A stretch of 34,246 nucleotides of DNA from an uncultured Clostridium sp. GTDB taxonomy: Bacteria; Bacillota; Clostridia; TANB77; CAG-508. The notes below the pieces were generated by a model, which saw only the letters and a program-made list of their open reading frames with translations, was not told where the DNA came from and searched no databases. A program made the position numbers and the translations under genes. This document shows positions 8,312 to 16,433 of this stretch, in pieces. The stretch covers positions 1 to 34,246 of the forward strand of contig CANOPF010000011.1 in the NCBI GenBank assembly GCA_947568535.1, given 5' to 3'. The first letter of the stretch is position 1. Each line of letters opens with the position of its first letter.

Positions 8312-9346
8312 ATGGAAGAAGAAAGAATAGTTAGTCCAGAGATAAAAGGGCAAATAGAGGAAAAATTAGAAAATTCTTTAAGACCACAATCATTAGTTGA
8401 ATATATAGGACAAGACAAGGTAAAAGAAAATATGAAAATATATATCGAAGCAGCAAAAAAAAGACAAGAACCTTTAGATCATGTTTTATTTTATGGTCCT
8501 CCAGGATTAGGAAAAACAACATTATCCAATATCATCGCCAATGAAATGAATGCTAATATCAAAATAACATCTGGACCAGCCATTGAAAAACCAGGAGATT
8601 TAGCATCATTATTAACGAATTTATCTGAATTTGACGTACTATTTATCGATGAAATTCATCGATTAAGTAAAAGTGTAGAAGAGATATTGTATCCAGCTTT
8701 AGAAGATTATACATTAGATATTATGATTGGAAAAGGCCCGAGTGCTAAAGCAATTCGATTAGACTTACCTAAATTTACATTAATAGGAGCAACAACAAAA
8801 GCAGGAACGTTAACAACACCTTTGAGAGATCGATTTGGTATTATTCATAGGTTAGAATTATACTCTTTAGAAGATTTAACCACCATCGTAAAACGATCAA
8901 GTGATATTTTAGAAGTAGAAATAGAAGAAAAGGCAGCAAATGAAATAGCAAAAAGATCGAGAGGAACACCAAGAGTAGCTAACCGATTGTTAAAAAGAGT
9001 ACGAGATTATGCTATTGTACTAGGAGACGGAAAAATCACCTTAAAAATAGCCAAACATGCATTACATCAATTAGAAATTGATGAACTTGGATTAGATGAA
9101 ATTGATAGAAAATTATTAGAAACGATGATTGTTCAATATAATGGTAGAGCAGTTGGAATTGAAGCATTAGCAGTAAGCGTAGGAGAAGAAATAGATACCA
9201 TAGAAGATGTGTATGAACCATATTTAATTCAAATTGGTTTTATAGCAAGAACTTTGCGTGGTAGAAAAGTCTTACCACCAGCCTATAGACATATGGGATA
9301 TCCAATGCCAGATGAAAATAATTTTTCTGGACAAGTTTCCATTTAA
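8312..9346 (+). CDS. ruvB: Holliday junction helicase RuvB
   Basis: A 344-residue AAA+ motor that drives branch migration of Holliday junctions with RuvA. Seen: the N-terminal [13 protein letters not shown], Walker [10 protein letters not shown] at 62-70, Walker B FIDEIHRL with D113/E114, the sensor segment [18 protein letters not shown], sensor 2/arginine region [16 protein letters not shown], and the C-terminal winged helix ending [11 protein letters not shown]. Length is normal. A GGGAG ribosome-binding site precedes the ATG. In many Firmicutes ruvA and queA flank ruvB. Here ruvA is not adjacent, but a queuosine-pathway gene (queH) follows 32 bp later, an echo of the common ruvB-que linkage. 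Confidence 0.97.
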   Translation: MEEERIVSPEIKGQIEEKLENSLRPQSLVEYIGQDKVKENMKIYIEAAKKRQEPLDHVLFYGPPGLGKTTLSNIIANEMNANIKITSGPAIEKPGDLASLLTNLSEFDVLFIDEIHRLSKSVEEILYPALEDYTLDIMIGKGPSAKAIRLDLPKFTLIGATTKAGTLTTPLRDRFGIIHRLELYSLEDLTTIVKRSSDILEVEIEEKAANEIAKRSRGTPRVANRLLKRVRDYAIVLGDGKITLKIAKHALHQLEIDELGLDEIDRKLLETMIVQYNGRAVGIEALAVSVGEEIDTIEDVYEPYLIQIGFIARTLRGRKVLPPAYRHMGYPMPDENNFSGQVSI

Positions 9347-9378
9347 TCATCATAAAAAGATAGAAGAAAGGGAAAAAA

Positions 9379-10425
9379 ATGAAACTATTATTACATACCT
9401 GTTGTGCACCATGTAGTATTTATTGTATTGATTCATTAAGAAACGAAGACATAGAACCAACCGTATATTGGTTTAATCCCAATATACACCCATATAAGGA
9501 ATATCAAGCAAGAAGAGATTGTCTAAAAGAATATACGACTAAGATAGGGGTAAAAGCTATTTTTGAAGAAAATTATGGATTAAGAGATTTTTGCCAGAAA
9601 GTCATCAATAATTTAGAAAAAAGATGTGAAGATTATTGCTATCTAGTTCGTTTGGAACAAACAGCAAAATATGCTAAAGAAAATGGATATGATGCTTTTT
9701 CAACTACGTTGTTGGTTAGTCCTTATCAAAATCATGAAGCACTAATCAAAGTCTCAGAACTTATGGCTAAAAAATATCATATTTCTTTTTTATATCGTGA
9801 TTTTAGAATCGGTTTTGGCCAAGGACAAGACAAAGCAAAGGAATTAGGTTTATATAGGCAGAAATATTGTGGTTGCGTTTTTTCCGAGGAAAGTAGATAT
9901 AATTGCCACAATCCAGTAAAGCCAGAACTACCAATAGGTTACAAGCTACCTAGTAGAGCTAATATACAAGTAAAAAAGATAGAAAACAAAGAAGACTATA
10001 TAGACCTATTGTTAGAAGCAGATCCTTCAAAAAATATGATTTTCAAGTATTTAAGCGATTCTGATGTGTATGGATTAAAAGTTGATGAAGAAATAGTTTC
10101 GATCGCAGTAATTTTGCGCATTTCTAAAAATGAATTGGAATTAAAAAATCTAGTTACTAAAAAAGAACATAGAGGAAAAGGATATGCAAAAAAGTTGTTA
10201 AAGTCATTATGTGGTAATTATAAACAGAAATACAGTAAAATGTTAGTTGGAACAACAGAAAATAATATTCCATTCTATGTAAAGCAAGGTTTTGATAAAT
10301 ATGAAAAAACAATAAAGAATTTCTTTGTAGATAATTATGAGGAAGAAATAAAAGATGGAGATATAGTTTGTACTGATATGATATATTATTCAAAAGATTT
10401 AAAGAAGATAAAGAAAGATAACTAG
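9379..10425 (+). CDS. queH: QueH epoxyqueuosine reductase fused to GNAT domain
   Basis: A 348-residue two-domain protein. Residues 1 to about 185 are QueH (former DUF208), which reduces epoxyqueuosine to queuosine in tRNA. Its cysteines are all present: C8-C9 and C12 in HTCCAPC, CEDYC, and C164/C166 in QKYCGCVFS. From about 195 to 340 follows a GNAT acetyltransferase-like domain: LELKNLVTKKEHRGKGYAKKLL, with R265-G-x-G268 as the acetyl-CoA pyrophosphate loop, and NIPFYVKQGFDKYEKT as the usual tail strand. Stand-alone QueH proteins end near residue 190-220, so this is a fusion or a family variant. The acetyl acceptor is unknown. No gap or stop separates the domains. Confidence 0.88.
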   Translation: MKLLLHTCCAPCSIYCIDSLRNEDIEPTVYWFNPNIHPYKEYQARRDCLKEYTTKIGVKAIFEENYGLRDFCQKVINNLEKRCEDYCYLVRLEQTAKYAKENGYDAFSTTLLVSPYQNHEALIKVSELMAKKYHISFLYRDFRIGFGQGQDKAKELGLYRQKYCGCVFSEESRYNCHNPVKPELPIGYKLPSRANIQVKKIENKEDYIDLLLEADPSKNMIFKYLSDSDVYGLKVDEEIVSIAVILRISKNELELKNLVTKKEHRGKGYAKKLLKSLCGNYKQKYSKMLVGTTENNIPFYVKQGFDKYEKTIKNFFVDNYEEEIKDGDIVCTDMIYYSKDLKKIKKDN

Positions 10426-10449
10426 TAACTTGAAAGGAGAAAATTCAAG

Positions 10450-10590
10450 ATGAAAACAATAGATGGAAGGGAAGTTATATGGGAAACAGACAATGTTAAG
10501 TGGTTAAATAGGAATAGTTGAGAGGAAGAAAGATATGCTAAACAAATAAAAAAAGAAATGATGAGTAGTAAAGAGGAGTGTATAACATGA
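10450..10590 (+). pseudogene. Small ORF interrupted by in-frame TGA
   Basis: A GAAAGGAGA site (10432-10440) precedes ATG 10450, giving 23 codons (MKTIDGREVIWETDNVKWL...) to TGA 10519-10521. The same frame then runs on without a break as EEERYAKQIKKEMMSSKEECIT to TGA 10588-10590, which overlaps the next gene's ATG as ATGA, the usual coupling in this genome. Read through, it would encode about 46 residues. It looks like a small gene with a nonsense mutation (perhaps TGG to TGA), or a 23-residue peptide by design. No family recognised. Confidence 0.4.
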
Positions 10591-12743
10591 AATATACAAG
10601 AAAAACGAGAATAAAGGCATTAATTGCTGCGGGATTATTGGCTTTTAATGTATCAGGATGTAAAAAAGAAATTCGAGGATATAGCCATGATATGCAGGAA
10701 GAAGTAATGAGTGAAGAACAAGAAACAAACCATGAAAATATAGATAACATAGAAAATCTTGTGGAGAATGCAGAATTAGCAAAATTCAAAAAAGAATTGG
10801 CAGCAAGCTTTGACAACTTTACACTTACCTTAGATGAAACAACTAACGAATTCGTTTCCAGCATAATTGTTGATGGAACCAATGTGAGTATTGAATTAAT
10901 AGATGGAAGTAAGGTATCAGGTACTTTATATGATTTAGAAATATCAGATTTAACATTAGAAAATTTGTATCTATATGATTCAAAATATGCAGAAGATTTC
11001 TATAATGTAGAAACAAAATATCACGATTATGAAGAAAAAGGATATGATTTTATCTATGAGGCACTATATGACGATTATCAAAGTCATCAAAAATTAGAAT
11101 TAGAAATTGAGAATTGTTCCGTAGCGAATGAATATAAAAAAGGGAAGATCCAAGATATTGAGTATAGTATAATTGATTTAGAGGAGATAGATTATACAGC
11201 TTGTAAAAAATTATGGTTATATAATAGCTATTTAGAAGAAGAAGTTTTTTCAACAATGACAAATTTAGAAACGTTAGTATTGGTAGATCCCAATATAGCT
11301 TCATCAGAAGAAGAAACAATAGCCATACAGTCTAATTCACTAAAGAATCTTATTATTGATGAGGCATTCAAGGAGTATAGTGATAAATTTGATTTTACAG
11401 GATGTCCTAATTTGGAAATACTATCGATTGTAGGTGAGACACAGGAAACAGATTTAGAGGGATTAAAAGGACTTACGCATTTAAAACAACTAGCATTTGG
11501 ACTGCCTAAATATTCGTGTGTAGATAGATTAATTGATAAGGACTTTCAAGAAAGATTAGATTTAGTTTCACTTTCACTTTCTCCTGATGATAAAGGACTA
11601 TGTTATGGACCAAATTGTATTATATCAGATATAAGTGCAATTAATGGAACAAATTTGGAAGTCTTAAATATCAGCTTTTTAAAATATGTTAGTTCAGAAA
11701 TGTTATTAGAAACAGTAAAATCATTACCTAATTTAAAGCAAATCGTAGGGTTTGAAGTAAATAATGCAGGAATGTGTTCTGATGAACTATTAGCGTACTG
11801 TGAAGAACAAGGAATTAAACATCCTTTTACAGAAAGGAGTTTAGCAGTAAAACATAAATTAGAAGAAATTGTTTCCAATGTGCTAACAGATGATATGAAC
11901 GAAGAAGAAAAAGTAAAAGCTTTGAGTGAATATATTGTAAGCCATATGGAATATGATTATGAGTTAACAAATGATACAAGGCAATCACCTGAAAAAATAA
12001 TAAGAGGTTGGGGAGAATGTCTATATTATAGTGTAATAGAAGGAAAAGGTGTATGTGAAGGATATACAACATATGCACAAAATTTATTTCGTGAAGCAGG
12101 AATAACAGCATTTAGAGCAGATGGTATAGGCCATACGTGGAATTTAGTACAAATTGATGACGAATATTATTTTATTGATTTAACCAATATCGATACATTA
12201 ATGGAAGAACAAATATCGACATCATTTGACGATTATGATCTTGAGTCATATTATTTAGTACCCATTAAAGATCCAGAGGATTTTCCTTATCTATGTACTG
12301 ACATGTTACCAATTGAAGTAGAAGAAGAATATGATAAAGCGAGAAAAAATACAAAAAAGAATGAGGAAATAATAAAAGAGAAAAAAGACAATAGGGCAGA
12401 AAAACTAGGAAATTATATGATACAAGTCAATAAACAAAATATAGATCCAAAAGAATATGCAAAGTTTTGTGGTATGATAGGCATATGGTGTGCACTAGGA
12501 TTAGCCAAAAAAATAACCAACAAAGAAAACAACGTAAAGAAAGAAGAAACAAAAAAAGATAGAGAAGGCGTAATCAAGATAGGTTCCTTAAGCGAATTAT
12601 GCCAGAGATTAAAGAGAGAACAAAAAATAAATCAATTAAGAAGTAAAAGACAAATAGCAGAACAAGAAAGAGCTTTGAACAACCAGGCCAAAGATTTAGA
12701 AAGACAAGCCAGTATGCATGTGAAAGGAGCACACACAAGATGA
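10587..12743 (+). CDS. Lipoprotein with LRR-like and transglutaminase-like domains
   Basis: A 718-residue secreted lipoprotein. The start is ATG 10587, with GAGGAG 8-9 nt upstream; the GTG at 10578 lies inside that site. A basic, hydrophobic signal peptide ends in a lipobox VSGC with C25 as lipid anchor. Residues about 190-400 hold irregular leucine-rich segments (LETLVLVDPN, LEILSIVGET, LEVLNISFL, LKQIVGFEV). A transglutaminase-like (cysteine protease fold) core follows, with triad C490 (GKGVCEGYT), H516 (GIGHTWNLV) and D531 (YFIDLTN). Then come a charged linker, a short hydrophobic stretch (CGMIGIWCALGLA) and a coiled-coil tail. It probably cleaves or binds cell-surface protein or peptidoglycan peptides; substrate unknown. 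It overlaps the next gene by ATGA. Confidence 0.8.
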   Translation: MKYTRKTRIKALIAAGLLAFNVSGCKKEIRGYSHDMQEEVMSEEQETNHENIDNIENLVENAELAKFKKELAASFDNFTLTLDETTNEFVSSIIVDGTNVSIELIDGSKVSGTLYDLEISDLTLENLYLYDSKYAEDFYNVETKYHDYEEKGYDFIYEALYDDYQSHQKLELEIENCSVANEYKKGKIQDIEYSIIDLEEIDYTACKKLWLYNSYLEEEVFSTMTNLETLVLVDPNIASSEEETIAIQSNSLKNLIIDEAFKEYSDKFDFTGCPNLEILSIVGETQETDLEGLKGLTHLKQLAFGLPKYSCVDRLIDKDFQERLDLVSLSLSPDDKGLCYGPNCIISDISAINGTNLEVLNISFLKYVSSEMLLETVKSLPNLKQIVGFEVNNAGMCSDELLAYCEEQGIKHPFTERSLAVKHKLEEIVSNVLTDDMNEEEKVKALSEYIVSHMEYDYELTNDTRQSPEKIIRGWGECLYYSVIEGKGVCEGYTTYAQNLFREAGITAFRADGIGHTWNLVQIDDEYYFIDLTNIDTLMEEQISTSFDDYDLESYYLVPIKDPEDFPYLCTDMLPIEVEEEYDKARKNTKKNEEIIKEKKDNRAEKLGNYMIQVNKQNIDPKEYAKFCGMIGIWCALGLAKKITNKENNVKKEETKKDREGVIKIGSLSELCQRLKREQKINQLRSKRQIAEQERALNNQAKDLERQASMHVKGAHTR

Positions 12744-13123
12744 ATAAGGAGTTAATATCATACCAAGAAACTATATTTTCAAAAATAAAAAGAATCTTAA
12801 ATCAGGTTCTTTTAAGGAAAGAAGACAAAATGTTAGCCAATAAAATAACAAATCAGAAAACTTTTTTAGAAGATATTATCGTTAAACAAAATAAAGAAGA
12901 AAACAGATTAAAGAAACTAAAAAAATTATATGATAAGGGAGAATTAGAGGAGAAGTATATAACGAATGAAGATATAGATAAGCTAATAGAAATGTATGAT
13001 GAAGAAATAGAAAAATTAACAGTAGATACGAAAAGAAGAAAAAATAATATTCAACAAATGCTTAAGCCAGAAACTACACCTTTATCCATAAAGAACATAG
13101 ACAAAAAACAAATAAATTCTTGA
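12740..13123 (+). CDS. Small coiled-coil protein, unknown function
   Basis: A 127-residue, highly charged and mostly helical protein with no signal peptide, no cysteine and no recognised family. Heptad-like stretches (LEDIIVKQNKEENRLKKLKKLYDKGELEEKYI) suggest a coiled coil. Part of it resembles the generic linker seen in recombinase and IS-associated helical proteins (LYxxGxIxxEExxxL), a resemblance too weak to assign function. The ATG overlaps the stop of the lipoprotein gene, so the two are co-translated; its job may depend on that partner. A 59-nt gap separates it from the retron effector gene, so it might also be an accessory of that system, though nothing proves it. Confidence 0.6.
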   Translation: MNKELISYQETIFSKIKRILNQVLLRKEDKMLANKITNQKTFLEDIIVKQNKEENRLKKLKKLYDKGELEEKYITNEDIDKLIEMYDEEIEKLTVDTKRRKNNIQQMLKPETTPLSIKNIDKKQINS

Positions 13124-13182
13124 AATAAAACTAAAAATATGATAACCTATAGCCAAATAAAAATAAGAAGAAGTAGAAGAAA

Positions 13183-15159
13183 ATGGGAATAGAAACAATA
13201 AAAATAGAAAACTACAAATCAATTAAAAAATGTTATTTGAATTTAAGTCAATTAAATGCTCTAATTGGAGAAAATGGTTGTGGAAAAACTAATATTTTAG
13301 AAGCAATAAAATATTTTTATTATAATCTAATAGCAGAAAGCATAGATAACGATATATATGATAAAAATAATATATTTAGTAAAACAGTAAAAATTGGTAT
13401 ACAATATGATTGCACAGAACTAAGAAAAATTATTGTCAATAAAAGGAAAACACAAAAAGAGGAAGATTATTATAGAAAAATTTTAAAACTCATCAATAAA
13501 AATAAATTATACTTAGAATTAATAAAAACAAAAAACAAACCAATCCAATGGAACATACCATTACGAGAAGATAGAGAAATTATCTATCATATTTTTCCTA
13601 TCTATGCTATTGACACCAAACATATTCAAGCAGAAAGCTGGCAATATATATGGAGAGAAATAGGTGATCTAATTAAGATAGAAAATAAAACAATTAAAGA
13701 ATATCAACAATTAATCGTTGATATTTTTGAACAGGAACAAGACAAAAAGATGGTAAAAAAACTGGCAGAATTAGAAAAAGTCTTAAAAAATTCGGAAATA
13801 CAAATCAAAAAGTATACACCAAGAGAATACGCAACAGCATTAACCAAAATGTATTATAGTGGAGAAAAATTTGAAATAGCAGAACATAGTCCAAACTATT
13901 TTTCAGAAGGAACAAATTCGTTTAACTATATTAATACATTAATTTATATAGTCAATGCCATTAAAACAAAAAAGATAAAATTTCCAACCATAATAATCGA
14001 TGAACCAGAAATCAGTTTGCATCATAAATATATTGATAAAATAGCAGACAATATTATGGATAAATCAAGGAAAATACAATTCATCCTAGCTACCCATTCA
14101 GCGAGATTATTAAAAAATATCTTACAAGAAGACAACCAAATAAGTAAGGTTTTTAATCTAAAATATAAAAACCAATATACACAGTGCACAGAAATGAAAT
14201 TGTTAGATCAGCAAAGACAAAAAACATTTATACAAGATGAACAGGTAAATTGTTATTTTTCTCGTATGATTTTGATGGTAGAAGGGGAAAGTGAACTGGA
14301 ATTATTAAACAATAAATACGTAAAGATTTTATTTCCTATCTTATCCAATTTAGATATAATAAAAGTCAATAAAGTGATTGAAAATAGTTTATTACCTAAC
14401 AAAAGAAATTATAGAACACCATATTTAATTTTAATTGACATGGATAAAACAATAGTCAAACAAAAGGATAGTAATCAATTTAAAAAAATACAAAGTGGAG
14501 GCTATTTTATTTATGATGAGAAAGAAAGATTTTATTATGGAGAAAAAAGAATAGAAACCTATCAAAAAAGAAGAAGAATAGAAAAAATGTTGGAGAAATG
14601 TCAATTTCACTATACATTACCTTTTTATGCTTGTCAAGATGCTAATTTTTATGCATTAAAACAATATATCAAAGAATATTTTTTAAACTATAATATTTTT
14701 GTCAATGAAACAACCATTGAAGGAATGTTGATTAATGATGAAAATTATGATAAATTTTGGAAATTTTATAAACAAGTGCTTAAAAAGACAAAAGACATAA
14801 AAGAACTAGAAGAATATTATGATACATTAAATGAAAACAAAAAAATAAATTTTTTAAGGTTATTAGTATCAGGAAAGACAGATTATTTACTAAAATTAGA
14901 AGAATTAGACAAAATATATCTGCAAATTAAGACATTAATTAGCAAAAGTAAAGTGAGTAAGACCAGTGGATGGATAACCATGTGGATAGAATATTATTTA
15001 TTAGAATTATTACAAATCCAACATAGCCAAGAAAACAAAGAAAGAAAATTAAAACGAGAACTAGCAAAATACACAGAGTTTTGTCAATATGATTTTTTGT
15101 ATCATTTCAGAGAATTATTTAATTTAATAAAAGAAATTTCAAAAAGATATAGTTATTAA
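13183..15159 (+). CDS. OLD-type ATPase/TOPRIM nuclease, retron effector
   Basis: A 658-residue protein of the OLD (overcoming lysogenization defect) type. The N-terminal ABC/RecF-like ATPase has Walker A G29-T36 (GENGCGKT), Walker B IIIDEPE (D273, E274) and an H-loop LATHSARLL. A TOPRIM nuclease domain follows: E367 in MVEGESE and the D-x-D pair D419/D421 in LILIDMDK. The last 200 residues are helical and lysine-rich, without a recognised domain. OLD proteins cut DNA and often act in phage defence; an OLD-like effector is known in Retron-Eco8. Here the gene ends 2 nt before the a1 repeat of the retron RNA and the RT gene follows, so it is inferred to be the retron's toxic effector. Its ribosome-binding site is weak and A-rich. 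Confidence 0.88.
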   Translation: MGIETIKIENYKSIKKCYLNLSQLNALIGENGCGKTNILEAIKYFYYNLIAESIDNDIYDKNNIFSKTVKIGIQYDCTELRKIIVNKRKTQKEEDYYRKILKLINKNKLYLELIKTKNKPIQWNIPLREDREIIYHIFPIYAIDTKHIQAESWQYIWREIGDLIKIENKTIKEYQQLIVDIFEQEQDKKMVKKLAELEKVLKNSEIQIKKYTPREYATALTKMYYSGEKFEIAEHSPNYFSEGTNSFNYINTLIYIVNAIKTKKIKFPTIIIDEPEISLHHKYIDKIADNIMDKSRKIQFILATHSARLLKNILQEDNQISKVFNLKYKNQYTQCTEMKLLDQQRQKTFIQDEQVNCYFSRMILMVEGESELELLNNKYVKILFPILSNLDIIKVNKVIENSLLPNKRNYRTPYLILIDMDKTIVKQKDSNQFKKIQSGGYFIYDEKERFYYGEKRIETYQKRRRIEKMLEKCQFHYTLPFYACQDANFYALKQYIKEYFLNYNIFVNETTIEGMLINDENYDKFWKFYKQVLKKTKDIKELEEYYDTLNENKKINFLRLLVSGKTDYLLKLEELDKIYLQIKTLISKSKVSKTSGWITMWIEYYLLELLQIQHSQENKERKLKRELAKYTEFCQYDFLYHFRELFNLIKEISKRYSY

Positions 15160-15161
15160 TT

Positions 15162-15175
15162 TTATATGGCAAGTA
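15162..15175 (+). repeat. Retron a1 inverted repeat
   Basis: TTATATGGCAAGTA, exactly complementary to a2 at 15338-15351. In retrons a1 pairs with a2 to present the branching G, here G15176. Confidence 0.88.
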
Positions 15176-15337
15176 GCAATTTTTTAATCCAAAAGATTAA
15201 AAACCTTGAGGTAAAGGAAAAACTTTAATAAAGCCAAGGAAATTTATGGTTGCTTTTGACTTATATATTTTTCAGATTAAACATTAATAGACTTCGCTGA
15301 AAAAGCATATAGGTGTCTATATGAGCTTTTTAGAAAG

Positions 15338-15351
15338 TACTTGCCATATAA
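15338..15351 (+). repeat. Retron a2 inverted repeat
   Basis: TACTTGCCATATAA, the exact reverse complement of a1. It lies 20 nt upstream of the RT start codon and inside the longer reading frame that opens at 15321, which argues for the later start. Confidence 0.88.
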
Positions 15352-15371
15352 CTAAAATAAAAGAGGTAGAA

Positions 15372-16433
15372 ATGTTTATTATATCAACAGATTATTTAAT
15401 AGAAAATATAATCAAATTTAATTTTTCCCAAATCTATAAAGTCATAATTAATTCCTATGCATATTATGAAGAAATACAGATGCGAAAAAAAAAGGGATTT
15501 CGAACTGTATATCAAATAGAAAAAGAATCAGAGCTATATCATATGCAAAAAAACTTACAACAAAATTTTTTAGCAAAAGTGCCACTTCCTACTTGTGTAA
15601 AAGGATTTTGCAAAGAAACATCGTATTGTGATTTTTTAAAGGAACATAGAAATCAAAACAATTATATGAGAATAGATATCCAAAACTTTTTTGATTCCAT
15701 TACAGAAGAACAAATACGAGAAAATTTAAAAGATTTGGTAAAAACACAAGAAGCTATAACTATTATCACAAAATTGTGTACATATGAAGGTTTTTTACCA
15801 CAAGGGGCAGTTACTTCACCAATGTTATCCAATATCATATTTAGAAGAATTGATCAAAGAATACTAAAATATTGTCAAAAATTTGATGTTATATATACCA
15901 GATATGCGGATGACTTATTATTCTCAAGCAACAAAATTGATTTTAAAAAAAATAAGTGGTTTTCGAAAAAAGTAAAATATATCTTAAGAGAAAATGGATT
16001 TAAATCAAATGAAGCAAAAAAACATATTGAAGAGGGAAAAATTTGTTTAGGTGGATTTGTCATAGAAAATGAAATTAGTCTATCCAGAAACAAATTACGA
16101 AATCTAAATAAAATTACCCATTACTTTAAGGACAAAACAAAAATGGATCGATATGTAGTAGATAAAGCCCTTATTCATGAGTCTTGTTTACCAGGTATAG
16201 CAAAATTAACAATACAAGATTCCAGAGGCAAGGCAAGAATATTTCATAGTATAGCTGAGTTAATCAATTATTTATGTGGATATAGAGCCTTTTTAATCGA
16301 AATCATTCAGGCTAATGAAAATCCACATACCCTCAAAATGAAAAATTTACAAAATAAAATTAAACAAATTGAAAAAATAGTATATCAATTTGAAATAGTA
16401 TATAAACAAGAAAACAAAGGAGAAATAAATTGA
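15372..16433 (+). CDS. Retron-type reverse transcriptase
   Basis: A 353-residue RT that makes msDNA from the adjacent msr-msd RNA. Start: ATG 15372 with AGAGG at 15362-15366; the frame from 15321 runs through the a2 repeat and is not used. Motifs: KKKGFRTVYQI, motif A RIDIQNFFDSI (D102), LPQGAVTSPMLSNIIF, and catalytic YADD 178-181 (D180, D181). The two retron signatures are altered. At the place of NAxxH only the histidine remains (FLKEH, H92), and the VTG motif reads LGGFVI (226-230). The a1/a2 RNA upstream makes a retron RT much more likely than a group II intron or DGR enzyme. The stop overlaps the next gene's TTG start. Confidence 0.9.
   Translation: MFIISTDYLIENIIKFNFSQIYKVIINSYAYYEEIQMRKKKGFRTVYQIEKESELYHMQKNLQQNFLAKVPLPTCVKGFCKETSYCDFLKEHRNQNNYMRIDIQNFFDSITEEQIRENLKDLVKTQEAITIITKLCTYEGFLPQGAVTSPMLSNIIFRRIDQRILKYCQKFDVIYTRYADDLLFSSNKIDFKKNKWFSKKVKYILRENGFKSNEAKKHIEEGKICLGGFVIENEISLSRNKLRNLNKITHYFKDKTKMDRYVVDKALIHESCLPGIAKLTIQDSRGKARIFHSIAELINYLCGYRAFLIEIIQANENPHTLKMKNLQNKIKQIEKIVYQFEIVYKQENKGEIN

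Larger units (their letters stand above)
15162..15351 (+). ncRNA. Retron msr-msd RNA
   Basis: A gap of about 210 nt between effector and RT has the hallmarks of a retron primer-template RNA. The ends are perfect inverted repeats, a1 15162-15175 and a2 15338-15351. The a1 arm is followed at once by GC, so G15176 is the likely 2'-5' branching guanosine, in the same TAGC setting as Ec86. The msr part has a 9-bp hairpin (15181-15189 with 15195-15203) and a second stem (15204-15208 with 15235-15239, inner 15212-15216 with 15223-15227). The msd part ends in a long hairpin (15300-15312 with 15317-15331, two-base bulge). An alternative pairing 15268-15275 with 15297-15304 is also possible. Exact msr/msd borders are inferred. 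Confidence 0.85.

Noticed and set aside
10519..10521. TGA read as tryptophan or selenocysteine in this genome
   Set aside because: TGG is used for tryptophan throughout, TGA ends the HD gene, the lipoprotein gene and the RT, and no selenocysteine insertion element was apparent.
15321..15371. RT starting at ATG 15321
   Set aside because: These codons lie in the msd hairpin and the a2 repeat, and ATG 15372 has its own AGAGG site.
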